A stretch of 14,843 nucleotides of DNA from Halocafeteria seosinensis (lineage: Eukaryota > Sar > Bigyra > Bicosoecida), in contig LVLI01000190.1 in assembly GCA_001687465.1 (NCBI GenBank), positions 126,001 to 140,843 of the forward strand, read 5' to 3'. Positions 1 through 9,538 of the stretch are shown piece by piece; position 1 is the first letter of the stretch, and each line of letters begins with the position of its first letter. Both the position numbers and the translations under genes were made by a program. The notes under the pieces were generated by a model. The model was not told the DNA's origin. It did no database searches and was given only the letters and a program-made list of their open reading frames with translations.

Positions 1-647
1 ACACTAGACCATGTGGATGGGTGAGTAGAAAGACGCGCATCGAATATTAACTTCCATTGTTTACCTATATACCACTTCTTGTTCGCTTCAGAATCGTCGC
101 CAAAGCACAGATTAACGTGGGGTACAAGGATGATTCCCAGTGGGGATCGTTTGTGGATGCCTTTTGCGACAAAATTGTGTTTATTTTCTCGCTTTGGACC
201 ATACTTATCGTACTCGGCTATGAAAGTGAACCAGTATGGCTTTCATGGTTTATCATATCGGTCTCGGCCGCATTGATCTTCTATGAATTTGCTATCGGTG
301 CAATTCGAGTTAACGATTACTACTACGAATATTTCCAGCAAAACAGTGGTAGCAAGAAGAAACTCAAAGGTACGCTTATCTCCATTGCATGCGAACAACC
401 GTTCCGCCGTATGATTTTGATGGTCCGTACAGCTGTCATGGAGGGAAAGCTGAAGCAGAAATTTGAATCCTTTGGAATTGCTTTCCTTGCTTTGGGGTTA
501 CCCTACCCAAGCAAATCGATCGCGACACCCGTTGGACTGATTTGCCTTTTGATGGCAACGTATCTAGCACACCAGTCCCTGGCACATAAGTTAAGCGCAT
601 ACCCCCAGTTCCACAGAATTCTCGGAAATGTGAAACCACCCGAATAA
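1..647 (+). CDS. CDP-alcohol phosphatidyltransferase, C-terminal part (partial gene)
   Basis: Two exons are visible: 1-20 and 92-647 (stop TAA), joined across a 71-bp intron (21-91, donor GTGAGT, acceptor TTCAG). The join is in phase and completes the family motif: D3-x2-D6-G7-x2-A10-K11, then G25-x3-D29-x3-D33 (numbering from the first visible codon). These residues bind the metal ions and CDP in enzymes that transfer a phosphatidyl or similar group from a CDP-activated donor to an alcohol, in ER or mitochondrial membranes. About 191 residues are visible. Hydrophobic segments follow at roughly 35-52, 56-78 and 138-175, as expected for an integral membrane enzyme. Two oddities: the usual AR pair is AK, and 13 rather than 8 residues separate it from the following Gly. 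The 5' part lies outside the window, so the acceptor alcohol (inositol, glycerophosphate, choline and so on) cannot be assigned. Family call is firm; the subfamily is unknown. Confidence 0.82.
21..91 (+). other. Spliceosomal intron in the phosphatidyltransferase gene
   Basis: The 71-bp intron begins GTGAGT after GATGG and ends in a pyrimidine-rich stretch and TTCAG. It interrupts the Gly codon of the DG catalytic pair in phase 2 (GG|A). Removing it restores the DxxDGxxA motif, which is strong evidence that it is real. Confidence 0.85.
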
Positions 648-729
648 ACTCACTGATATTATTGAGGGTGGGTTATCTTGAGTACCAAGGCACGCCGCTT
701 ACAGTTTGATGCAAGCATTTTAAATTCGC

Positions 730-3700
730 CTAGATTGCCGGGTCTAGTATATCATATCCCCGTAGAACGGGAAATAGACTTACGGCACGTTCAAGGACCT
801 TAGACTGCTCGCTGGTAACAGTTCCATTCATGACTCCGACTTGTTCTGCAGCGATAGACGCTAGGAATCTTAAATTAGTGTCCATAGACTGCGCTATGAA
901 CGAGTCAGTTTCTTTCCATAAGAGCAGCAATTCGTACACTGTCCCCTTAATAATTATATTGCCCCCTAATGCCACTTCTAGAAATCCTTCCACCAAACCT
1001 TGGGTCATCATCCCCGCATCAGTGCTGTCGTCGTGAGTAGTGGCGGTTTTATACATTTGCCAAAGCAATTCAAAAATCGGCCGATAAAGAGACTGACAGA
1101 GCTCACCAAACCTTATATTGTGTTCACTCAGCGGTATACCTGAAGAGTCAACCACAGCCTCAAATGGGTTAGAATTGCTGAACGTGTGCTGCGGTGCATG
1201 TGCAGGAGAAGGGGTTTCCGGCTCCACCGCGAAAGGATCTGTGCTCTCCGGCACAGCGTCCCCAGTGGGAGTTTTGCGTACACCAAGCCCGCACGTCTGT
1301 GCTAAGTTCTTTCCAATCCATCTAACAGCGGTGATAGCTATCCTGCTGCTGGCCTCAGTTACAGTTTCACCTGACTGTCCCTGCCATTCCCAAGGCAAGC
1401 TTGACGCGTGTGACAATCTTAGCATATTGCCGACGTTATATCTTAGTCCATCATTTGTTTCCTCACGAATAACCCCTGAATCGCCATTCCATACGAGTGA
1501 AGCCATTCCAGGGTGCTCGAACGTCGTTCTTCCCCACAACTCTCGGTAACACTGCTTCTCTGATGGTAACCCATTTAAAAGCCGCGTCAAGTGTATGCAC
1601 AAGTTGCGGGATTCGAGTGTCAACTTGTTTCGCTTCTCCACAGTAAAACTGAGGCATCGGCGAATCAGTAAGCATATCCTCATGCTTGTGTCCCATGTGG
1701 CCTCTAATGCCTCATCCATTATGACTCGTGGTTCACTTAAGATCTCGTTCAACAGAACATGCCTCACTAACTCTGTTAGAGGGCTTATTGCGGCGAACTG
1801 TATAGCGCTAAGAGTTTGGTACACTTTGCGTTGTTGTTGTGTAGTGGCTCTATATGTGCCAAGAAGCGAAGTGTTCAGCCCAATCCTACTCATTGATACA
1901 CACTTGGCATTCATTGACTTGATCGCTCGGTTTGAATCCTGGCGCCCCAATTGAGCCAGAGACTGAGAGATAGCGTAAAGGCACAAATCACAATGGTCCT
2001 CCACTAGATCGTATTCGTGCAGGAATCTACTATCCTTACGCACATGCGACTCTAGGTTCCATATATCCTCCTGATCTAGCGTCCACATCAACGCCTCTAA
2101 TAGCATTCGCCGAGGAGTGGGCCCAATCCCTTCTTGGACTGACCTGCTACCTTGAGACCATGGTTGCAACAGTATGGAGGTGATTCTCTTCTGAATCTTT
2201 TGCATATTTGCTTTCAATTTCTTACGAATACAAGCAAATCGTTTGCTGTGTACATCCGCAAAGGGTCCTCCAGCTTGAGCACTTTGCTCAATTAACCGCA
2301 ACAGCGCTGAGCAGCCACTCGACTTCGGATACACCCACGGAAACGCCTGAACCTGCCAGTCGACCCACGCTCTTCCCAGGAACATAACCGATTTTGCAGC
2401 AGAACATATTAGAGCACCTCGGTGCTGCACCTGCTGTTCGAGATGGTTCGACGCCGTTTCAGAAACGGAACTACTAGCCGAAGTGGAGGCAGCCATCCGC
2501 GACAGTTGCAGTACATCTCTTAGTGTTGCATCGGTATCGGTCGTTCCCTCATATATATAGAGAGAAGGATCAAATAACGCATGAGCGTGCTCTAACGCGA
2601 CTGCCGCTCCTTCCAAGAGATGGGAGAAGAGAGAAACACCATATCCGGAAGAAATCGACGGAACAACTGATCGTGGATAAACCTCCCGTACCTTCACCAT
2701 GACCTGCTCCGAGACGTCTCTTTCTTTAGCTTCTTCGGAAAGAGATTCTTTCAGGAATGTTGTGGAGTTCGAATGACCATTATCAGAGGGTAGTTCATAG
2801 TTCAGAATACGAGACACTCCTCCAGCTGCAAGGATCCGAGATGCCTCTAACGAAACTCTCCACCTGCGATCAAAGCTCATCATCACAATAAGATGATACG
2901 CATGATTTGTATGCTGCGGAATATATCGACTAGAATGTACGCCCGCTCTACGAGCAATTCCATCCCAAATAGTCCCTTTTGAAGATGCGCCATTTTCCAC
3001 AGGCTTATCACCGGTATCACCAGCATCGGTTGAAAAGGATTCCTCATCCGGAAAGGTAGAAACATGTGTGGCGACTTCCCCGCTTAAATCTTTCATCTCA
3101 GTGTTGACACGAAGATCACAAAAATTTGACATCGACTCTATTTTGTGGACATCTATGCCTGCAATCAGTCCGCAACAGCGACAACAATAGACCCCAGCGG
3201 AAGAATCCAGTAAAATGTTTGCCGTCTCTCGAGTAGAGACATCTGAAGCTGAAAGGGTAACATTGGGGTTGCTCCATTCGATGTTGTACAGTGCGTGCTC
3301 CGGAGATACGAATCTCGCTGGAAGATGCGGGAGTAATAGAGGGGGGGCGGACTGTTCCCCTCCAACTTTTCTGATGCCACGAAGCGCAGTGTCGTCGGGT
3401 TTGGGGAGCTTTCCGATAGCATCTTTCATCATTGAATTTGATACCGGTTCAGTATCTATGGCTCCCTGAACACTCGGCGGGGAATTTGCCGGACGGATAT
3501 GCTCTTTGTCTAAATGAGTGAATAGGAGTATGTATGAGTTGTTGCAGAAAGGCAATATGGCCTCTGCCACGTCGGCAAGAGAGGTCGCTTTTCTTTCCTT
3601 CAATAAGCCTCCGACATTCTGCTCTATCTGCTCAATGTGACCCTTTATGTAATCCACCTCAACCATACTTCGGGAGTGGGCGTAGATAGAGGAAGCCGAA

Positions 3701-4731
3701 ATCCTACTAGCATCTGCATTCCAATTACAAAGCCCTACGCTCAAATGACTCAGAGCAGTGTGGTCAAGTGGCTGACGTCTTCCTAGCGCACAGTACAGCG
3801 GTGCCACAGGTGCTAGTTGTCGCCTATACTCCTTCGACTTTTTACCAAACTGTGGCACAGTCAAAAAAAAATATCAGAAAAATGGACATCACTCGTAACA
3901 GCGGCATACAATGTATAACACAACATGCTCACCTCTTTTCTGTGTGTGCATGTATCCTCCACGCTAGCCACATAAGCGGTGATATTGTCCAGGTCGCCTC
4001 TACGAAAATTGCGGTATACCGCCATTGCTATTCGCGGGCGCTGCCGCCACCATTGTTCGTGTATCTCTGGTGACGGTTCCACTGACAGTGGGATATCCGG
4101 TAGAGGGAAAAAAGGCTGGACCAGATGAGCATGAGCTAGGAGGGCACTGAATTTACAAGCGTCCACGGGCGTCCGTTCTGGTAAGTTTGCAATCTCGCTC
4201 AAGAGCTGCAGGTTTCTCAGATACAACCGCACCGCAAACATGACATGAACAACAGGTCCCAGCTACGACAACAGACACAACACACACACATACCTCTGTT
4301 TCTGCTCCCAAACAATTAGGCTGTGTGCGCTGCCCTATAGCAAAGAACGCAAAGATGGTGCGTAGCAATTTGTTGTCATCTGAGCCTGATTTCGAAGGAG
4401 TACAGTGGTCCATCACTGCCAGCATCATAAGGTATGTAATACACATAAAGCAAAGATACACCTCGTGCTCTCTCGACGTACGTGTATGGAGCAATTGCGC
4501 CAAATACTGCTTGATATCGGTGTCCGCGGAGGCCATGTCTCGTAGGATACTGAGCGCTTCCGTACGACTCGCTTTCTTGCTGGCTTTCGAGCATGCTTCC
4601 TCCAAAGCTGGTAGCTTAGAGCCCTTCTTGAGAGACGTGGGGCCTTTCTCGAGTTCATCACTCTCATGGCTATTCGTGGTCTTCTTGGAAGGAGAGGTGA
4701 GGCGAAAAGAGTCCCGGAAACGAGACGTCAT
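730..4731 (-). CDS. Large helical protein of unknown family with DPF/NPF motifs, three exons
   Basis: Exons on the minus strand: 4731-4294, 4205-3933 and 3849-730 (stop TAG). Introns of 88 bp (4293-4206, donor GTATGT, acceptor CTGCAG) and 83 bp (3932-3850, donor GTGAGC, acceptor CCACAG) are both phase 0. The protein is ~1276 residues. I do not recognise the family. It starts with a Lys/Ser-rich, probably disordered tail (about residues 1-60). The long middle region looks mostly alpha-helical, with a CCRCC cluster near plus-strand 3170-3190 and a Ser/Thr-rich stretch near 2470-2500. Near the C terminus a short low-complexity segment holds one DPF (1231-1239, ~residue 1108) and one NPF (1162-1170, ~residue 1131), followed by a helical end. 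DPF and NPF are known docking motifs for AP-2 and EH domains, so a membrane-trafficking role is possible but only inferred. The gene converges on the phosphatidyltransferase with 82 bp between stops. The start is the first in-frame ATG; the upstream TTG is ignored. Confidence 0.85.
3850..3932 (-). other. Intron 2 of the 1276-aa protein gene
   Basis: An 83-bp phase-0 intron. The donor is AAGAG|GTGAGC. The acceptor is CCACAG after a run of nine T residues on the minus strand. It carries the frame into the 1040-codon third exon. Confidence 0.82.
4206..4293 (-). other. Intron 1 of the 1276-aa protein gene
   Basis: An 88-bp phase-0 intron. On the minus strand ACAGAG is followed by GTATGT and a TG-rich run, and the intron ends CCTGCAG before CTCTTG. 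It links the frame of the first exon to that of the second without losing a codon. Confidence 0.8.
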
Positions 4732-4979
4732 AATCAATCAGTCACTACGTATACACTTTTTTGAAGAGATGCAAAAAAGACAGGGTTTGGTGGCCCAAAC
4801 TATATCATTCAACACTACTGATACTTCCAAAGTATGGCGTCAACACTGTCCAGGACGAGTCTCTGAGATGTTGTGAAGGAACCTCACTCCACCAGTCGTT
4901 ACTGGAAGTCAAGAAAGTGCTATACTCGTACTATCTACATGAAGTGTATTTGCTAGTGCAAAAAACAGCCAACTCACTA
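4732..4979. promoter_or_regulatory. Intergenic region between two minus-strand genes
   Basis: These 248 bp separate the stop of the glutaminase gene from the start of the 1276-aa protein gene. They must hold the terminator/poly(A) site of the former and the promoter of the latter. I see no clear TATA box, AATAAA or other named element. A plus-strand open frame crosses it (4325-4876) but is largely antisense to exon 1 and is not treated as a gene. Confidence 0.35.
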
Positions 4980-7900
4980 CTACTGCGGAGCTACCGGAGG
5001 TCTTCCGGTATCCTCGTGCTGTTGCTGTTGTGCAGACTTCCTCCATCTCTCCGGGCTCGGGCCGTCTTCAGTCGGGATAGTAGGTCGACCGGCGCTACTG
5101 CTGCTTCCTCCTGTGCCAGGTGCTGGATGTGGGTATTGAGATTCTGAGCTCGCGTTCAAACTATCGCTGAGTTTCCTATTCACTTGCCAAGTCGTAACAG
5201 AGTAGTCAGGAGATGCTCGTGGGTCTCCATGTGTTGGGCCATTCGAGACAGTTGCATTGCCTTTCTTGGGGCGAGAAAATGTTTTCTCACGAATCATGTT
5301 CTGTCTAACCATCTCATCTTCAAACATGGATATCAAGTCGGTCGACCCTTGACGGGCCGCCTCATCGTACGGTGTGCTGCCCCACCGGTCGCGAGCGAGA
5401 ATGTTGGCACCCTCCTCCAGGAGAATCCTGGCAATTTCGGCATTGCCGTCACAAGCAGCAATGTGCAGGGCAGTTCGCTTGTCATAGTCGCATTGGTTAA
5501 CATCCGCTCCGTCTTCGATTGTGTCCCGTACTTGAGCGGCATCTCCTTCGCTAGCCGCACTACATAGCTCGAAAAATAGCAAAGTCGATCTTGCTTTCTG
5601 CGATAAGTTAGCCAAGTCATGGTTCGAGTGCACCCTCTCTTCGTCTGCACGAATGTCTAACTCTTCGTCTCGGTAGACAAGTTGATCAAAGATGTTTATC
5701 CGGTACCGCGCTGTCAGAGCTTCACAAAACTTCAACGCTAGTGGGGGGATTCCCCATTCATTCAGTCTGGGCGAGTAAATCGCAATCCCCATGATATTTG
5801 GAATGATAATCAGACACGCTCCCGAAATACCTGCTGAAGCAGGAATTCCCACGCTAAAAGCCCACGTGCCAGTATACTGATTCAACCCACAGTTGTACAT
5901 AAGTGAAAATACACTTCGCATTTCGTCACGCTCAAGTACACGCTTATTGGTTGTAGGACATACTCCAATGTTGGCCAGTGACGCCGCGATAATTGCCAGT
6001 TTTTCGCTGTTGATCTCAACACTTTGTGCTTGGAAAAGTAAGTGAGCATTATCCGTGGGCTCGGTAGATTCCGGATACGCCCCCATTCCCTTCATAAAAT
6101 GAGAAACTGCCAACGTCTGCAGTCGTTTCTCCTTTTGTGCTAAGAAGACGCTGTTATTAAAACCAATGCGTCTACCGCCAGCCAAATCCGTTATATGCTG
6201 GATAATGTGCATGAATCTGCTACCAGTATCCCTGAATGCTTTCTTCCCTGATTGCAAATGGGCACCGCCCAACGTCGCACATACCGCCAAAGCGCCGCTG
6301 TCCATGAATGGATTGAATGGTTTGGGACGCGGTTTTTCTCTCTGCTCCCCTGGGGTTGCAGCAGACGACATCAAACTGAACGATGCGGGGTCGGTACTAG
6401 TCGGTTCCGTAGCAACCCAGGAGTGGGTTTCATTCACCCCAACATCCTTCAAGGAAAGACTGTAAAGCAATGGCTGCACCGCCGACATTAAAGGGAAGTC
6501 CACATCTGCATCTCCCCAATTGTATTGCTGCCCATCGACAGTACAGACAGAGACACCAAAATTGGACGGATTCGCATGAACCAGTTCTTCTATATCCAGT
6601 TCTGCATACACATTTCCTTGTTCTATACCACTGGAAGCATTTGCGGCACTTGCAGCGACAGCCTGCTGTTTAGTTCGTCCCCGAGGAGGTGCCGCTACCC
6701 GGTGCCGAGACATACCCGACTCATCTTTCTCTTCAGATAGACTTTGGTTCATTTGACTAGTCTCATTTTGCAGGTCACGAAGGGCCAAGGAGGCTATGGA
6801 AGACACATCTCTACAAAATCCCTTGAATATAGGCATCGCAAGATTGTTTAGGAGTGCTCTAACGACAATGTTTGTATGACCTTCTGGTACAAACAAGTCG
6901 CCAGCATAGATAAACTCTCCCGCACCGAACGATGATCCGCGTTTTGCGAGGTCTGGAGCAGACCCCTTGATAAACCTGGTCTTGAGCCATGCGTTTTGGG
7001 AGTTCGTCAAGTAGTTCCATCGCGGAGAAAACTTTCCATCTACTTCTTGATAGTCTGACAAGATCGATTCCAGTCGCAGCCCAAAGTCAAATCTATCCGG
7101 TGCCCACTCGATTAAGCCCGAGAGAAGTGATGTCAAATCACTCGTCGTCATCATGCGGTTGGAATTCTGTGTATGCTGGTCTACACGAGCTTTCGCTTTT
7201 GCGGAAAGATCTCTTAGGCGATCTCTGCTTCGCTTCCGCATCAGCTTCATTGTCTCATATAAGGCAGGGGTATACTTGTGGTCAACCGGACCGATCCCAC
7301 ATTCAGCAAGCAATCGGTACAAATACTCCAGTGGTATCCATCGCGGAATGTTAGTAGATCCACAGGCCCTGTCGCAATTATCCTCTGGTTTGTTCCGATC
7401 CTCTGAACTATCATATTCGCAGTAATTACGATTGCTATAATCTGCATCCGTCAGAAAAGCATGGTCACACCAGACCGAGACAACTCGAAGCATTTTGAAC
7501 CAGCGACCAAAGGTAGACAAGACACTCCGCCACCGTTCCAGCACCCCTCCTGACGCACATGCTTCATCGACATCCGACATGTCGTTAGAACTTCCTTCGG
7601 AGGACCCATTCTCGTGTTCATGTGCGGGGCTTGGAGCAGACGCAGAGCCAGGGTCTCGATCACTGCCGTATATTCCTTCGTCGTCGTCGTCGTATTCATT
7701 AGACGCAATTACCCTAGCCTTCTTCTTTTGGGAGACACGTTTGGATGAAGTGTGTTCACTAGGAGCAACAGAATCATTTCCGCAGGTCAACTTCTTCGAA
7801 GAGCTCGTTCGCTTCGTCGTGGCCGCAGACGATGCTTGCCTGCCTTTCTTCTTGCTGGGGCTTACACTACTCTTAGCACCATTACCCGGTCTTTGATCCG

Positions 7901-9186
7901 TAGCAAGACTCCTGACAACATTGGATGATCGCATACCTGAAACAATTTGATCAAATATACCAAAGCGGTATCTTTCAAGAAGCCGTTTGCAGAACTCTAC
8001 ACCCCGAACACTGTTACCATGAGAATCCAATGGAGGAGAGTATACAGCCATCCCTAAGACGTGCGGGATGACAACATACACCAATCCCGCGACACCTGAT
8101 TTCGCCGGAAGTCCAATTTTGGTGCACCATTCACCCGAATAGTCGTACATTCCACAACTGAACATCAAGGTGAGGCACGATTTGGTGGTCACAGGGGAGA
8201 AGCAGCGTTTCCCTGTTAACGGGGACACCCCACCTGTTGCAAGAGTAGCAGCAAGATTCGCAGCAATGCGAGTGTTGACTTCCATTGAGCATGCTTGAAT
8301 ATAGAAATCTAGAGCTTGGAGCGGATCACTGTCATGGGAGAACACTCCGGCATTAGTCATATAATACATCAAGGCGTTATTTCTCCAAGCCGTCTCTTGT
8401 TCGCAAAGGTAAGTGGGCTGACTGAAGCCAATCTTTTCTCCACCAGCAACGTCTGAAACTAGCTGTTTAAAGAATCGAAATCGCGCCGCCATATCTAGAT
8501 CGGGGCGCACTAGGGACCCCGTTGCAATAGCTCCCGCATTTATCATGGGATTGTGCGGCCGGTTTGCCACATTCAAGGAGACTTCATTAAAAGCTAAGCC
8601 AGATGGTTCTATCCCCACATGACGGTGCACCTTCTTAAGACCATTTTGTTCTACTGCTGCTGCATACAGCATTGGCTTGATGCCCGATTGAATACTGAAC
8701 ATATGCGAGGGTTCCGTATTCCCATATGTGAATGTCTGTCCATCTACTGTGCAGATAGAAACGGCGAACCAATCTGAGTCTTGTTCAGCAAGAATAGGAA
8801 TATAATCCGCATTTCTCCCAGAGTTTGCTACTTTCTGGATATCATCGTAGAGGTCTCGAACGTCCCTCGTGAAAGCAGCCCAGTCCGGCATAGCCAAGTC
8901 ATCCGTGAGCACTTTGGTGAGTAAGTTTGTCTCGGACGAATCCAGCAAGTTTGAAACATCAATAATCCCCGTATCATCAGCCAAGCTCGCTATGAGCTCG
9001 CGATGCTTGGTCGAGTCAAATCCTTTGTGCTCCAAGAGGCCTAATGCATCGTCAATGGACAAAGTGCGGTTGGCAGCGGCTTCCAAGCGCTGGAACTTCC
9101 CCTCCACAGCTGCAGAAAACAGGAAGCAATTTTGAACAACACACGAGAGAGGGATTACCATCTAGTAAAATAACCTTACTTGGCAT
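4980..9186 (-). CDS. Tandem glutaminase: active domain plus pseudoglutaminase, with C-terminal ankyrin repeats
   Basis: Predicted to hydrolyse glutamine to glutamate and ammonia. Preferred model: exons 9186-9159 and 9109-4980 (~1385 aa). Numbering here is from the ATG at 9161. Order: EF-hand-like glutaminase N-terminal domain (~20-110); serine-dependent glutaminase domain 1 (~118-408); Ser/Lys-rich then acidic linker (~410-600); second N-terminal-like domain (~605-800); glutaminase-like domain 2 (~850-1163); two to three ankyrin repeats (~1194-1285); low-complexity tail. Domain 1 keeps the residues corresponding to human GLS Y249, S286, K289, N335, E381, N388, Y414 and Y466: Y120, S159, K162, N208, E254, N261, Y287 and Y339. 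Domain 2 keeps the Ser (S893), but the other positions read D856, Q896, D954, Q1009, T1016, L1042 and N1094, so it should be inactive. The N-terminal domain, catalytic domain, ankyrin order matches animal kidney-type glutaminase, with the first two duplicated. I see no clear mitochondrial presequence. Family assignment is very strong; the duplication is read directly from the translation. Confidence 0.95.
9110..9158 (-). other. Probable 49-bp intron near the start of the glutaminase gene
   Basis: On the minus strand ATG at 9186 opens MPSKVILLD, then GAT G|GTAATC begins a 49-bp stretch that ends in a pyrimidine-rich TTTTCTGCAG. Removing it joins G|CT (Ala) in phase with the long exon. It is shorter than the other introns here (62-88 bp) and its donor is weaker. 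The alternative is translation from ATG 9161 without splicing, giving a hydrophobic 17-residue start. Confidence 0.55.
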
Positions 9187-9537
9187 AATGAAGCAAATTT
9201 AAACAGCGTTTGCTATTTCTTCAGGGAGACAAAATGCGCCCACGTACGCTCCTCCTTCTTCCTACCAGTGATTGATAGCGATATGATCGATATGCACTGG
9301 TGCGTCAGACTATTGCATAATCATCCTTTGGACTATTGAATTTTCCCAAGACAAATGTATCGCTACAAAACGTTCATTAACGCCGTTGGTTCCATGAGGA
9401 ATCTTGCTCGACACTCAACGCAACCCTGTGTGAAGTTAAGTACAACTAGTAGTGCAGGCTAGGTAAATTATTACTCTTTCTGTGGTTGATATGGTGTTCA
9501 TGAGAGAAAGAGTAGGAACGTACAGACGCGCGCCGTG
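9187..9537. promoter_or_regulatory. Divergent promoter region between the glutaminase and 408-aa protein genes
   Basis: The 351-bp gap lies between two gene starts pointing away from each other, so it should hold both promoters and 5' leaders. Visible structure: a 7-bp inverted repeat ACCAGTG (9264-9270) / CACTGGT (9295-9301) flanking two copies of CGATATG (9279-9285, 9288-9294), and a short uORF before the plus-strand gene. No TATA box or other recognised core element stands out. Confidence 0.5.
9264..9301. repeat. Inverted repeat enclosing a direct repeat in the divergent promoter
   Basis: ACCAGTG and its exact reverse complement CACTGGT are separated by 24 bp. That spacer contains CGATATG twice, 9 bp apart, overlapping an ATCGAT palindrome. 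It could be a regulator site, but 7-bp arms are short enough to arise by chance. Confidence 0.35.
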
Positions 9538-9538
9538 A
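9491..9538 (+). other. Upstream ORF (15 codons) overlapping the main start as TGATG
   Basis: The uORF runs from ATG 9491 to TGA 9536-9538 and encodes 15 residues (begins MVFMRERV). Its stop shares a base with the ATG (9538-9540) of the downstream protein, forming TGATG. If the transcript begins upstream of 9491, the main protein would need reinitiation or leaky scanning. Whether the transcript includes it is not visible from sequence. Confidence 0.45.

Noticed and set aside
4325-4876. 183-codon plus-strand open frame
   Set aside because: Antisense to exon 1 of the 1276-aa protein gene and unlike any recognisable protein.
9111-9161. Hydrophobic N terminus of the glutaminase as a signal peptide
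   Set aside because: The segment has a GT start, a pyrimidine-rich end and CAG, and its removal gives an in-phase join to an upstream ATG, so an intron is more likely.
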